Source of the DNA: Prevotella sp.
GTDB taxonomy: Bacteria > Bacteroidota > Bacteroidia > Bacteroidales > Bacteroidaceae
DNA length: 64,000 nt
NCBI GenBank assembly: GCA_022769285.1
Contig: JALEKD010000011.1
Location: 16,046 to 80,045, forward strand
Reading direction: 5' to 3'
Part shown: one piece after another, positions 19,329 to 28,672 of the stretch
Numbering within the stretch: the stretch's first letter is position 1
Layout: the number at the start of each line of letters is the position of its first letter
Notes under the pieces: model-generated
The model's input: only the letters and a program-made list of their open reading frames with translations
Told to the model about the DNA's origin: nothing
The model's database searches: none
Translations under genes and position numbers: made by a program

Positions 19329-19824
19329 GGATGCGCACCTCGGCGTTGTCCATACGGGGCACCTGACTCATGGGCTTCTGATAGTGCACACTCTGGATGG
19401 CCTTGTTGATGATGCCGTGACCCACGGCCAGTACTGCCTGGTCAGGGTAAGTTACCTGCAGCCATGTCAGGAAGTTCTGGGCCCGCGAGAGCATACGCTC
19501 TAATGACTCTACGTTGGCTGGCCATTCGCGGTCGGCCAACGATGGAATGTACTCGCCCGTGAAGTCGCCCCAGTCGCGTTCTCGCAGCAGCGGCGTCTCT
19601 ACCACCGTCTTGCACCGAGGGGCTGCTAAGATACGGGCCGTCTGCACGGCTCGGTTCAGGTCGCTCGAAACAAAGGCATCGATGGTCGTGTCCTTCAGCC
19701 TGTCGCGCAGGGCTTTGGCCTGAGCCACTCCCTGCTCGTTAAGTTCGCCCTGTGTCTGTCCCTGCATAATTTGCCGGGCGTTGTCTACCGTCTCACCGTG
19801 TCGTACTAAGTATAATGTGGTCAT
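19318..19824 (-). CDS. Histidine phosphatase family protein
   Basis: A 168-residue phosphoglycerate-mutase-like enzyme. The catalytic RHG motif is at residues 8-10 (LYLVRHGETVDN), and the second active-site histidine is in LAVGHGIINKAI near residue 137. Members dephosphorylate various small molecules or phosphoproteins through a phosphohistidine; the substrate cannot be told from sequence. It is read toward the symporter gene and overlaps its end by 11 bases. Confidence 0.92.
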   Translation of the reverse strand: MTTLYLVRHGETVDNARQIMQGQTQGELNEQGVAQAKALRDRLKDTTIDAFVSSDLNRAVQTARILAAPRCKTVVETPLLRERDWGDFTGEYIPSLADREWPANVESLERMLSRAQNFLTWLQVTYPDQAVLAVGHGIINKAIQSVHYQKPMSQVPRMDNAEVRILIL

Positions 19825-19860
19825 AATGGATAGTTAAAGTCATAAAAAAGTCCGTAATTA

Positions 19861-19891
19861 TTGCACGGACAGCAGATTGTTTGTACATTTG
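19861..19891 (+). promoter_or_regulatory. Promoter for the DUF308 membrane protein
   Basis: TACATTTG at 19884-19891 matches the -7 consensus, and TTG at 19861-19863 lies 20 bases upstream as a weaker -33 element. The ATG at 19921 follows after 29 bases, which supports that start over the in-frame ATG at 19861. Confidence 0.6.
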
Positions 19892-19920
19892 TAGCCATCA
19901 CAACTATAACAATAGGTATA

Positions 19921-20604
19921 ATGAAAGCCATACAGAGTTCTGTTTTCCGTGCGCTGTGCGCCATCGTGGTAGGCGTACTGCTTATAGGGTACCGCGAAGA
20001 AACCGTGAGATGGATAACCATCCTTACGGGTGTCATGTTCTTCCTCTCGGGAGTTATCTCCATCGTGTCGTATTATGCTGGCCGTAAGCAGGCCGATGGC
20101 ATCCAGGTCTACGATGCCGACGGCCGTCTGTTAAGCGGTTATCGCCAGTCGTTTCCCATCGTAGGGTTGGGTAGCGTTATCCTGGGCGCGGTGCTCGCCA
20201 TGATGCCCACCACCTTTATTACAGGCATCGTGTATATCTTTGCAGCTATACTCATTCTCGGGGCTATTAACCAGATGATGGTGTTGGCCCGTGTGAACCG
20301 CATCGCCTCTGTGGGACTGTTCTACTGGGTGGCCCCCTCTGTCATCCTGTTGGTGGGTGTGGTGGCCATGGCATGGCCCGAGGCCATAGCCAGCGCTCCG
20401 CTGTTAGTTTTAGGCTGGTGTATGCTGGTTTATGGTGTCACCGAGTGCGTGAACGCCCTGAAGACCCATGCGGAGCGTCGTCGCTGGGAACGCCAGAAAC
20501 AGGCCGCTTCTACCCAGGTGGGCCAAGAGACCTCCCTGTCGGATGGGAGTTCCGACCAGGCTGAGGGCAATCCTTCTGAGAAAGAGGGTAGCAGCGCCGA
20601 GTAG
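19921..20604 (+). CDS. DUF308 (HdeD-like) membrane protein
   Basis: A 227-residue inner-membrane protein with about six hydrophobic helices in pairs, separated by a short loop with VYDADGRLLSGYRQS near 61-75. Paired helices with WPEAIASAPLLVLGWCMLVYG near the end fit the DUF308/HdeD family, linked to acid stress in enterobacteria but of unknown role in Bacteroidota. The C-terminal 45 residues are highly charged and probably a cytoplasmic tail. It ends eight bases before the convergent uridine kinase gene. Confidence 0.8.
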   Translation: MKAIQSSVFRALCAIVVGVLLIGYREETVRWITILTGVMFFLSGVISIVSYYAGRKQADGIQVYDADGRLLSGYRQSFPIVGLGSVILGAVLAMMPTTFITGIVYIFAAILILGAINQMMVLARVNRIASVGLFYWVAPSVILLVGVVAMAWPEAIASAPLLVLGWCMLVYGVTECVNALKTHAERRRWERQKQAASTQVGQETSLSDGSSDQAEGNPSEKEGSSAE

Positions 20605-20612
20605 CGCCCCCG

Positions 20613-21245
20613 TCAGCCTACCTTTTCGACCAAGCGCTCTATGTAGTCGCACATCATGCGTATGCCCTTTACGTTCTCACCTCCCTGTGGGATAATGAGG
20701 TCGGCATAGCGCTTGGTTGGTTCTATAAACTGCTCGTGCATGGGCTTGAGCACCTTGAGGTAGCGTTCTACCACCATCGAGACGGTTCGGCCACGGTCTA
20801 TGGTATCTCGCTGAATGTTGCGGATAAGCCGCTCGTCCGAATCGCAGTCTACGAATATCTTCAAGTCCATCATGTCGCGCAGCTTCTTGTTGATGAGCGT
20901 CATAATGCCCTCTATGATGATGACCGGCTTAGGCTCTACGTGTATGGTTTCCGGCAACCGGTTGCATATCAGGTATGAGTAGGTGGGCTGTTCGACGGCA
21001 TGGCCGTTACGGAGCTCGTTGACATGATGTACGAGCAGCTTCCAGTCGAACGCGTCAGGGTGGTCAAAGTTGATGGCATGGCGTTCCTCGTCGGTCATGC
21101 CGATGTTTTCATTGTAATACGAGTCCAGGGGCACCACCGTGACGTAGTGGGGTGGCAGCGCCTCGACTATTTTTCGCACCACGGTGGTCTTGCCCGACCC
21201 TGTGCCTCCGGCTATGCCGATAATGGTTATGTCTTCCTTGTTCAT
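20613..21245 (-). CDS. udk: Uridine kinase
   Basis: Salvages uridine and cytidine to UMP and CMP. The 210-residue protein begins with a Walker A loop GGTGSGKT at residues 13-20 and continues with the uridine-kinase segments PLDSYY and NFDHPDAFDWKLL, and the lid-like RLIRNIQRDTIDRGR near 140. Length is normal. The stop is followed five bases upstream on the same strand by a DNA-glycosylase-like gene. Nucleoside salvage next to secreted nuclease genes may be meaningful, since it could use degraded nucleic acid. Confidence 0.93.
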   Translation of the reverse strand: MNKEDITIIGIAGGTGSGKTTVVRKIVEALPPHYVTVVPLDSYYNENIGMTDEERHAINFDHPDAFDWKLLVHHVNELRNGHAVEQPTYSYLICNRLPETIHVEPKPVIIIEGIMTLINKKLRDMMDLKIFVDCDSDERLIRNIQRDTIDRGRTVSMVVERYLKVLKPMHEQFIEPTKRYADLIIPQGGENVKGIRMMCDYIERLVEKVG

Positions 21246-21250
21246 AGTAT

Positions 21251-21826
21251 CTATTTGAATATCTCGTCAAACATGCGGCCGTAGTATTCGGCCTTTTTCT
21301 CTACTTTCATGGGGTAAGCCCTACTGCTGCTGGGCTCGCGGTACAGCCGTAGTTGGCGTCCGCCATACGTAAAGGGCGTCCATCCACCCATGGGCGGCTG
21401 TCCGGCTATGCCATAGTGGGTGGCGAAGAGGTGGGTAGCCAGCTGCCCTGCGGTAAGTACGGCCTGACACTCAGGCAGAGCCGTCAGCAGCGCATCCAGG
21501 TCGGTGGGCTTCACTATCTCTAAGTCCTTGTCAGATGCCGTGCCCTTGGTGCGACGCACACAGACGGCCGTGTCGTAGATGGCCACGCCCTGCTGAGTCA
21601 GAAAAGCCTTGATGGCCTCTAAGCGAAATGTTCGGCGCTCGCTATCTACGAAGTGCAGCTTGTCCTGGAAGAAGTGTAGCCCGAAGATGCGCCACATATC
21701 GTTAGAAAAGTTAGGATAATACCACTCCATGCACCACCGCTTAGGCGCTGGCGGAAACGTGCCCAGCATGAGCAGTCGTGCATGGGGTGGTAGGAAGGGC
21801 TCAAAGGGATGACGCTCGATGTCCAC
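21251..21826 (-). CDS. Uracil-DNA glycosylase superfamily protein
   Basis: A 191-residue protein resembling the G:T/U mismatch-specific branch of the uracil-DNA glycosylase fold, which removes damaged or mispaired bases. The N-terminal motif LLMLGTFPPAPKRWCMEWYY followed by NDMWRIFG matches the family pattern of glycine-rich loop plus aromatic stack, and AVLTAGQLATHLFATHYG precedes the PFTYGGRQLRLYREPSSS region near the end. Substrate range is uncertain. It lies between udk and the secreted EEP nuclease gene, with gaps of only three to five bases, which suggests one transcript. Confidence 0.8.
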   Translation of the reverse strand: MDIERHPFEPFLPPHARLLMLGTFPPAPKRWCMEWYYPNFSNDMWRIFGLHFFQDKLHFVDSERRTFRLEAIKAFLTQQGVAIYDTAVCVRRTKGTASDKDLEIVKPTDLDALLTALPECQAVLTAGQLATHLFATHYGIAGQPPMGGWTPFTYGGRQLRLYREPSSSRAYPMKVEKKAEYYGRMFDEIFK

Positions 21827-21829
21827 GGC

Positions 21830-22879
21830 TTACTGCTGTTTGTAGAAATAAGCCACAACGGGCAAGTGATCCGAGTAACCATCAAGCCAGACACCGCCGG
21901 CAGTAGTGCGTTTGGGCGCGCCCTTGTATTTGCCGCTGCTCTGGATAAGGTAATCGCGGCGGAAGATTTGAGCTTTCCAGAACTTGAGCCCTTTAGTATG
22001 CTCTTTGGCCTCGCCCTTGTGTGTAAGCAGGTTCGGGGTCATCACGATTTGATCAAACAGGTTCCACGAACCACTGTAGAAAAGCGTTCCGGTACCACTC
22101 TTGTGAATATTGTACCAAGGGTTGTACATCTCGCCGTCGCCCACTTGCTCCTTGTCCTCTTTAGCCCCTAAGGCATCGTGCATGCTCTTGTCCTCAGGGT
22201 CATCATTCATGTCGCCCATGACCAGAACCTTGCAGGCAGGGTTCCGGCGTAGCAGCGAATCCTTGATGGCGCGCACCTGAGTACCGGCCAGTTCGCGGTA
22301 GTACGAGGTGCTGAAGCGGCTGGGCCAGTGACATACGATAGCCGTGACGGGCTCGCCCGCCAGGACACCCTCTACGGTAAGGAATCCACGGGTTACAAAG
22401 TTGCTGTCCTTGGGCAGAACCGGCACGTAGGGCAGCAGCTTGTAGCTGATCACTTTGAACAGGGCCGGGTTGTACAGGAGCGCGCAGTCGACGCCTCGCC
22501 GGTCTGGGCCCTCTATATGTACGTACTTCATGCCCCTTGCCTTGAGCGCCGGCTGGCTCGTTAGCGCGTCCAGAACCTTGTCGTTCTCTACCTCGCTCAG
22601 TCCTATGAGTGCGCAGCCCACATTGGGCAGCACGTCGGTACCCATGTCGGCCAGGGCTGTCGACATGTTTTTCAGTTTGTGTGAATATTTCAATCCATCC
22701 CAGTGGTAACTACCGTTAGGGAGAAAGTCAAAGTCGCGCTTGCCCACATCGTGGCAAGTGTCAAAGAGATTTTCCTGGTTGTAGAAGCCCACTGCATAGA
22801 CGGAGAACTTCTTCTGGGCAGTGACCGAAAGGCATATCATCCATGCCGCTACGGTCAAAAACATTCTTACGTTCTTCAT
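21830..22879 (-). CDS. Secreted endonuclease/exonuclease/phosphatase family protein
   Basis: A 349-residue protein with a signal peptide (about residues 1-22, ending SVTAQ) and a complete EEP fold of the DNase I and exonuclease III type. Visible motifs: FYNQENLFDT near 32, catalytic glutamate in IGLSEVENDKV near 97, GDMNDDPEDKS near 217-228, and the final YSDHLPVV. ENLFDT with a following W-KY-KL block is the pattern seen in extracellular nucleases of the ExeM type. It is divergent from a TonB-dependent receptor operon whose lipoproteins carry OB-folds. Nuclease activity is likely, though family members also include phosphatases. Confidence 0.88.
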   Translation of the reverse strand: MKNVRMFLTVAAWMICLSVTAQKKFSVYAVGFYNQENLFDTCHDVGKRDFDFLPNGSYHWDGLKYSHKLKNMSTALADMGTDVLPNVGCALIGLSEVENDKVLDALTSQPALKARGMKYVHIEGPDRRGVDCALLYNPALFKVISYKLLPYVPVLPKDSNFVTRGFLTVEGVLAGEPVTAIVCHWPSRFSTSYYRELAGTQVRAIKDSLLRRNPACKVLVMGDMNDDPEDKSMHDALGAKEDKEQVGDGEMYNPWYNIHKSGTGTLFYSGSWNLFDQIVMTPNLLTHKGEAKEHTKGLKFWKAQIFRRDYLIQSSGKYKGAPKRTTAGGVWLDGYSDHLPVVAYFYKQQ

Positions 22880-22956
22880 TTTTCGGTTATTTTTTGCAAA
22901 TATCGGAATTATAATTGATATTTCGCCATTTTTCTCTGAATTTCTATAAAAAAAAC

Positions 22957-22987
22957 TTTATAATTAAAAAAATATTTCGTTACTTTG
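22957..22987 (+). promoter_or_regulatory. Probable promoter for the TonB receptor operon
   Basis: TTACTTTG at 22980-22987 matches seven of eight positions of the -7 element, with TTTA 19 bases upstream as a poor -33 element. It lies 36 bases before the ATG at 23023. The 143-base gap is shared with the divergent EEP gene and is strongly AT-rich. Confidence 0.55.
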
Positions 22988-23022
22988 CAAGCACAATAAT
23001 CATTATAAACAACACATCAACT

Positions 23023-25587
23023 ATGCAAAGAAAGCTAAAATTGGCTGTGATAGCCATTTGTTACGCTCCGCTGACATTCGCTCAGGCTCCGTCGGGCGAA
23101 AAGGAGGTCAGCAGACCCGTAGACGAATCGGCCTTCACTTTTACAGAAGCGCAGTTGGGCGACGATGACGACATGACGCAGAATATCAGTATTCTGAACT
23201 CCAACACCAACTTCTATGCCAGCAGCGTGGGTTATCTTTTCTCGCCTGTAAGGTTCCGCTATCGCGCGTTCAACCAGAGCTACAATGACATCTACATCAA
23301 TGGTGCTCCTGTTAACGACATGGAAACCGGACAGTTCCGTTTTTCACAGATCGGCGGCTTGAACCAGCAGACCAAGAACGTTGATTTCTCCCTTCCTTTT
23401 GAAGATTGCAACTTTGGGATGGTTGGCATGGCCGGTAGTAACAATTACGACTTCCGCCCGGGCAACCTGTCCGTAGGCCACCGTGTCTCGGTGTCGGCTG
23501 CCAACCGCAACTATACCCTGCGTGGCATGTACACCTATAATTCTGGCTTCAACGAGTATGGTTGGGCCGTTTCGGCCGGCCTCACTTACCGTTGGGCTAA
23601 GCGTGGTTATGTCGAGGGCACTTTCTATAACGCCCTCTCTTACTTCGTAGGTGTCCAGAAACTCTTTGGCGACAAGCACTCGCTGTCTCTGGTTACCTGG
23701 GCCAATCCTACTGAGCGTGGCGCCCAGGGCTCTTCGACCGACGAGGTTTACTGGCTTACCAATAACCGTTACTATAACCCTTACTGGGGTTACCAGAACG
23801 GGCACATGCGCAACTCGCGCGTAGTGACAGAGTACTCGCCATCGGCGTTGCTCACCTGGGACTGGAACATCAATAAGGACATGAAGCTCACCACCTCAGT
23901 GTTTGGCCGTTACGGCATGTACAAGAGTACCAAGCTCAACTACAACAATGCCGACAACCCCCATCCTGATTACTGGAAGGGCCTGCCCAGCTCTTACTTC
24001 TATGTCTGGGGCGACGACCCTCTGTACAGCTCATACCGTACCAGTACGGCTCTGGCCAGTTGGACCAATGCCTACAACTACTGGCAGGACCCTGCTAACC
24101 AGCAGATTAACTGGAACCAGCTGTACTATGCCAATCAGCAGGTTTCCAAGGCTGGCCAGGACGCCCTGTACTTTATCCAGGCCAAGCACAACGACAACGC
24201 TACGCTTACGTTGGCCTCGACGCTGACTACTAAGGAGACCAAGAACTCTTCCTGGAACTTGGGATTTGTGCTCTCTACCAATAATGGCCATCACTACCAG
24301 ACCATGGAGGATATGCTCGGCGCTACCACTTTCCACAATATTAATACTTACGCCTTGGGCAAGTACCCCGCTGGTTCCAGCCAGGTTCAGTACGATCTCA
24401 ACTCGATGGGCCCCAACAATACGGGGCGCCTGGTTTACGAGGGCGACATCTTCGGGTACAACTACAACCTCTTTGTTAACAAAGGCAACGTGTGGAGCAA
24501 CTACATCCTCAACAAGGGGTGCCTGCACTGGATGATAGCAGGCCGCTTGGGCGCTGTCTCTATGCGCCGTGAGGGCCACATGCGCAACGGCTTCTTTACA
24601 GAGAACTCCTATGGCAAGGGCGGTACCGCCCGCTTCGGTGAAGGTGGTGCCAAGACCAGCCTGAGCATCAATGCCGGTGGTGGCCATACCTTTATGTTGG
24701 GTGTGGGCTATCAGTGGAACGCCCCCAAGGCCAGCACCGCTTTTGCTTCGCCTGAGATGAATAACGACTTCGTCCTCAACCTCAAAAATGAGCACGTGCT
24801 CAGCAGCGAGGTGGGCTACCAGTATGACGGAAGCTGGCTCCACGCCAACCTCAACGCTTACTACAGCCGTCTGGACCACGTTACCGAATGGCAGAACTTC
24901 TATTTCGACGATATCAACTCTTTCTCGTACGTTTCTATGACCGGTATACAGAAAGAATACTACGGCGTGGAGCTTGGCCTCAAGTTCAAGCTTTCCTCTG
25001 CTTTCGATATCAACGCTATCGGTACCCTCAGCCAGGCTAAGAATATCAATAACGCGCGTGCGCGTTACCTTATATCTACTGAAGGTACCTATACCGACGA
25101 GACAGTATATAATAAGGATATGCACGAGGCCGGAACGCCCCTTACTGCACTCAGCCTGGGCGTCAGTTACCATCAGGGTGGCTGGTTTGTTGACCTCAAC
25201 GGCAACTACTACGATCGTATCTACCTTTCGTATTCTCCCTGCTTCCGCTATGAGAGCTCGCTCAAGAAGCGTCAGAACATCTATGGCGACGTGTACGACA
25301 ACGACGGCAATCTGCGTAAGTCCGCCGTTCAGCAGAGCCAAGGCAAGGGCGGTTTCATGCTCGACGCCAGCATTGGTCGCCTCATCCGCCTCAAGAAAGG
25401 ACAGATCTCTGTCAACCTCAGTGTTACCAACGTGCTCAACAACCGCGACATCGTAACGGGTGGTTATGAGCAGAGCCGTAGCGACTACTCTAACGACAAG
25501 GTACGCGCCTATCAGTTCTCTAAGAACCCCAAGAAGTTCTACGCCTTTGGCCCCAACGGATTGCTGAACATCGCTTACAAATTTTAA
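23023..25587 (+). CDS. TonB-dependent outer-membrane receptor
   Basis: An 854-residue outer-membrane protein with a signal peptide ending near LTFAQ (residue 19). The plug-like N-terminal part includes FRYRAFNQSYNDIYINGAPV and ETGQFRFSQIGGLN; the rest is a long series of amphipathic strands rich in Tyr, Asn and Gly, ending in a terminal strand GPNGLLNIAYKF with final phenylalanine. It lacks the N-terminal carboxypeptidase-like domain of SusC receptors, and the next gene is not a SusD homologue. It is followed after 14 bases by a DUF5689-type OB-fold lipoprotein. Substrate is not known; the neighbours suggest nucleic acid or fragments. Confidence 0.9.
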   Translation: MQRKLKLAVIAICYAPLTFAQAPSGEKEVSRPVDESAFTFTEAQLGDDDDMTQNISILNSNTNFYASSVGYLFSPVRFRYRAFNQSYNDIYINGAPVNDMETGQFRFSQIGGLNQQTKNVDFSLPFEDCNFGMVGMAGSNNYDFRPGNLSVGHRVSVSAANRNYTLRGMYTYNSGFNEYGWAVSAGLTYRWAKRGYVEGTFYNALSYFVGVQKLFGDKHSLSLVTWANPTERGAQGSSTDEVYWLTNNRYYNPYWGYQNGHMRNSRVVTEYSPSALLTWDWNINKDMKLTTSVFGRYGMYKSTKLNYNNADNPHPDYWKGLPSSYFYVWGDDPLYSSYRTSTALASWTNAYNYWQDPANQQINWNQLYYANQQVSKAGQDALYFIQAKHNDNATLTLASTLTTKETKNSSWNLGFVLSTNNGHHYQTMEDMLGATTFHNINTYALGKYPAGSSQVQYDLNSMGPNNTGRLVYEGDIFGYNYNLFVNKGNVWSNYILNKGCLHWMIAGRLGAVSMRREGHMRNGFFTENSYGKGGTARFGEGGAKTSLSINAGGGHTFMLGVGYQWNAPKASTAFASPEMNNDFVLNLKNEHVLSSEVGYQYDGSWLHANLNAYYSRLDHVTEWQNFYFDDINSFSYVSMTGIQKEYYGVELGLKFKLSSAFDINAIGTLSQAKNINNARARYLISTEGTYTDETVYNKDMHEAGTPLTALSLGVSYHQGGWFVDLNGNYYDRIYLSYSPCFRYESSLKKRQNIYGDVYDNDGNLRKSAVQQSQGKGGFMLDASIGRLIRLKKGQISVNLSVTNVLNNRDIVTGGYEQSRSDYSNDKVRAYQFSKNPKKFYAFGPNGLLNIAYKF

Positions 25588-25601
25588 TAGCCATCACAGA
25601 T

Positions 25602-26828
25602 ATGAAATACATTAATAAATTAATGGCCGTAGGTGTCTGCGCTCTGCTTACCGCCTGTATGGGTAGCGACTATGCCGACCCGCAGAACACCGAGAACCCC
25701 TTTGGTAACAACCAGATAGCTGAGACCAATGTGGTGAAGATAAGAGACCTTAAAAACAGCACCGATTTCAAGCTTGTCATAGCTAACGGTTCCTATAAGG
25801 AGGTCAAGAACGACATCAAGATTAAGGGCCGTGTTACAGGCAACGATGCTCAGAGCAACCTGTACAACATGATCACCCTCGAAGACTCTACTGGAGCCAT
25901 CATTATATCCGTGGCCCAGGGCGGAACCAGTGGCTTTATGCCCGTAGGCCAGGAGGTGCTCGTATCGCTCAAGGGCCTGTACATCGGAGGCTATCGCAAG
26001 CAGGCCCAGGTGGGCGCCGTATATACCAGTGCCAGCAATGGCTCCTTAGGTATAGGCCGTATGAACCGTCAGGAGTGGGCCAGCCACTACAAGATAATCG
26101 GCACGGCCGATCCGGCAGCGCTGACTCCTACCGTGTTTGACGTGACTAAGCTGTCTGATGCCGCCTATATGGAGGCCAATGCCGGCAAGCTGATGACCAT
26201 TAAGGGTGTAGAGCTGGCCGATGCCGATGGCAAGAAGGTGTTTGCTCCCGATGACGGCAGTGTAACTCTGACGAGCAATTGCGCCAACCGCGCCCTGAAG
26301 AATATGGATGCCAACAGCATCGTGGTGCGCACCAGCACCTACGCCACCTTTGCCAACACGCCCATGCCTACTGGCAAGGTGAGCATTACCGGTATCTTTA
26401 CCCGGTTCAACAACACCTGGCAGATACTGGTACGCTCTATCGACGACATCGTATCCGATAATCCATTTGAGGGTATCGACGGTACCGGTGAGGGCACCTT
26501 GGAGTCGCCCTTTGACGTGACCCGCGCCCTGAGCATGATAGCTAAGAGCGCCTACGAGACCACCAAAGAGTACTATGTATCGGGTACCATCTCGAGTATC
26601 AAGGAAGTAGACACAGGCAGCTATGGCAACGCCACCTACAACATCTCTGACAATGGCCAGGACACCAATGTGCTCAACATCTTCCGTGGCTACTATCTGG
26701 CTGGTGCCAAGTTTACCGCTGCCGACCAGATTAAGGTAGGTCAGAAAGTGGTAGTAGCGGGCACGCTTACCCTCTACAACGACACCCCCGAGATGAACAA
26801 GGGCAACCAGATAGTCTCTATCAAGTAA
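25602..26828 (+). CDS. DUF5689-type OB-fold lipoprotein
   Basis: A 408-residue lipoprotein with lipobox LTAC at residues 16-19; the residues after the cysteine (MGSDYADP) include acidic positions, so surface display is possible. Residues 50-300 resemble DUF5689: VVKIRDLKNSTDF, then IKIKGRVTGNDAQSNLYNMI. Residues 305-408 form a separate OB-fold repeat that begins GEGTLESPFDVTRAL and has the IKVGQKVVVAGTL strand. The same repeat occurs three times in the next protein. OB-folds of this type accompany extracellular nucleases, so nucleic-acid binding is a reasonable inference. Confidence 0.8.
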   Translation: MKYINKLMAVGVCALLTACMGSDYADPQNTENPFGNNQIAETNVVKIRDLKNSTDFKLVIANGSYKEVKNDIKIKGRVTGNDAQSNLYNMITLEDSTGAIIISVAQGGTSGFMPVGQEVLVSLKGLYIGGYRKQAQVGAVYTSASNGSLGIGRMNRQEWASHYKIIGTADPAALTPTVFDVTKLSDAAYMEANAGKLMTIKGVELADADGKKVFAPDDGSVTLTSNCANRALKNMDANSIVVRTSTYATFANTPMPTGKVSITGIFTRFNNTWQILVRSIDDIVSDNPFEGIDGTGEGTLESPFDVTRALSMIAKSAYETTKEYYVSGTISSIKEVDTGSYGNATYNISDNGQDTNVLNIFRGYYLAGAKFTAADQIKVGQKVVVAGTLTLYNDTPEMNKGNQIVSIK

Positions 26829-26868
26829 ATCATAATCAGCAAACCGAGAAAATAAAATAATAAAAGAT

Positions 26869-28575
26869 ATGAAAAAGTTCATTTATTCCATGCTTGTTCT
26901 GGCAGCCGTTGCCTTAGGCTTCAGCAGCTGCGAGAATGTACCCATGCCTTACGGCTATCCCTCTGGCGCTACGGATCCCACCAACCCCGACCTGCCAGCT
27001 ACGGGCGAGGGCACCTTTGAGTCGCCTTACAATGTGGCTGCGGCCAACGCGGTTATCGCCGGTGGCGACTTTGACGGAGCCAAGAACTTCTATGTTAAGG
27101 GTATCATCACCTCTATCGAGGGCGAGCTACCCAACACCTTTGGCAACGCCACCTATTATATATCTGATAAGGCCGATGCCTCTAACAAGCTGGAGGTTTA
27201 CCGTGGCTATGGTTTCGACGGTGCCAAGATTACTTCTGCCGACGACATCAAGGTGGGCGACGAGGTTATCGTAATGGGCCAGCTGGTTAACTACAGTGGC
27301 ACCTACGAGATTACTCAGGGCAGCAAGATAGTATATCTCAACGGCAAGTCAACCGGTGGCGGCAGTACCACTACTCCCGAGGGCGAGGGCACTCAGGCCA
27401 GCCCCTATAATGTGGCTGCTGCCCTCCAGGTGGTTAACGCCCTCGATGCCGACGCTCAGACTGAGACCGAAATCTACGTTAAGGGTAAGATTTCGAGCAT
27501 CAAGAATGTCGATACCGGCACTTTTGGCAACGCTAACTACTATATCTCTGACGACGGCAGCGAGAAAGGCCAGATTTACATCTTCCAGAGCCTCTTCCTC
27601 GGTAAGGCCAAGTTTACCGCTGCTGACCAGATTAAGGTTGGCGACGAGGTAGTGGTCTGTGGTAAGTTTACCAACTTCAAGGGCAACACTCCCGAGACTG
27701 TTGGTAAGGGCAGTTCGTACCTCGTGTCGCTCAATGGCAAGACCGAGAGCGGCGGCACTACGCCCTCTACCGGCGAGGCCAAGGGCGATGGTACCAAGGC
27801 CAACCCCTACAACGCCGTAGCAGCCAAGAACTTTGCCTCTAAACTGGAGCAGGGTGCCACCTCTGAGAACGACGTGTACATCAAGGGTAAGATTTCGAGC
27901 ATTAAGTACAACTTCTCCGCTCAGTATGGCACTGCCACCTTTAACATCTCTGACGACGGCAAGGCCGAGAATGAGTTTATCATCTACAGCGCCCTCTACC
28001 TGAACAACGCCAAGTACACCGAGGGTGACCTGCTCAACGTGGGCGACGAGGTAGTTATCTGCGGTAAGGTTACCAACTATAACGGTACCCTTGAGACAGC
28101 TTCGCAGAAGAGCTATCTGTTCTCATGGACCAAGAGCGGTGGCGGCACCACACCTGCCGGCGATGCCGTAGAGCTTGCCGCAGGCGACTTCTCATCGACC
28201 AATGCTGCTGAGGTGGGCGACGTTACCGTCAAGGACATCAAGTTCAGTTTCAGCAAGGGCACCAACGTCAACGCGCCTAAGTACTACACCACTGGCGGCG
28301 GCACCATACGTATGTATCCTACCAATGCAGTGGCCATTGATGCCGGCAGCAAGAAGATAGCCAAGGTAACCATAGTTTGCGACTCGTACAACGGCATTGA
28401 CTATACCGCCGAGGGCAAGGGCACCTGTTCGCCGGGTACAGCTAAACTTGACGGGCTTACCTATACTTTCAGCGACATCAATGCGGCCAAGGTAACCATT
28501 ACCAATGGCAACACCGGAACCGGCGGTGCTACTCAGCTGCGTATCAAGACAATGACAATCACTTTCGCCAAGTAA
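26869..28575 (+). CDS. Lipoprotein with three tandem OB-fold repeats
   Basis: A 568-residue lipoprotein, lipid cysteine at 21 (LGFSSC). Three tandem repeats of about 115-125 residues start near 46, 172 and 304, each opening with G-GT--SPYN or its variant and sharing YVKG(K)I(S)SI, a YYISD or FNISD strand, and IKVGDEVVVCGK. They match the C-terminal domain of the previous protein. Residues 430-568 form a different beta-rich domain. The repeats fit a single-strand-binding OB-fold arrangement, but binding is not proven. The gene follows its partner after 40 bases in the receptor operon. Confidence 0.78.
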   Translation: MKKFIYSMLVLAAVALGFSSCENVPMPYGYPSGATDPTNPDLPATGEGTFESPYNVAAANAVIAGGDFDGAKNFYVKGIITSIEGELPNTFGNATYYISDKADASNKLEVYRGYGFDGAKITSADDIKVGDEVIVMGQLVNYSGTYEITQGSKIVYLNGKSTGGGSTTTPEGEGTQASPYNVAAALQVVNALDADAQTETEIYVKGKISSIKNVDTGTFGNANYYISDDGSEKGQIYIFQSLFLGKAKFTAADQIKVGDEVVVCGKFTNFKGNTPETVGKGSSYLVSLNGKTESGGTTPSTGEAKGDGTKANPYNAVAAKNFASKLEQGATSENDVYIKGKISSIKYNFSAQYGTATFNISDDGKAENEFIIYSALYLNNAKYTEGDLLNVGDEVVICGKVTNYNGTLETASQKSYLFSWTKSGGGTTPAGDAVELAAGDFSSTNAAEVGDVTVKDIKFSFSKGTNVNAPKYYTTGGGTIRMYPTNAVAIDAGSKKIAKVTIVCDSYNGIDYTAEGKGTCSPGTAKLDGLTYTFSDINAAKVTITNGNTGTGGATQLRIKTMTITFAK

Positions 28576-28592
28576 AAAAAGTTGGCTATTCC

Positions 28593-28629
28593 TTTGGCAG
28601 GGTGCAGAATTATTCGTAATTTTGCACCC
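28593..28629 (+). promoter_or_regulatory. Promoter of rpmE2 overlapped by a perfect dyad
   Basis: TTTG at 28593-28596 and TAATTTTG at 28617-28624, 20 bases apart, form a consensus promoter. A dyad covers the -7 element: GGGTGCAGAATTA (28600-28612), TTCG, then TAATTTTGCACCC (28617-28629), pairing at all 13 positions if one G-T pair is allowed. Because it overlaps the promoter and lacks a following T-run, it looks more like an operator than a terminator. A Zur site is possible, since zinc-free L31 genes are often under Zur control. Confidence 0.65.
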
Positions 28630-28672
28630 TATACGTTTGAAACGATTAATAAACAACAAATAAGTAACAACA

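Noticed and set aside
24031..25341. 436-codon minus-strand frame
   Set aside because: It is antisense to the TonB-dependent receptor, with no family features or start signals.
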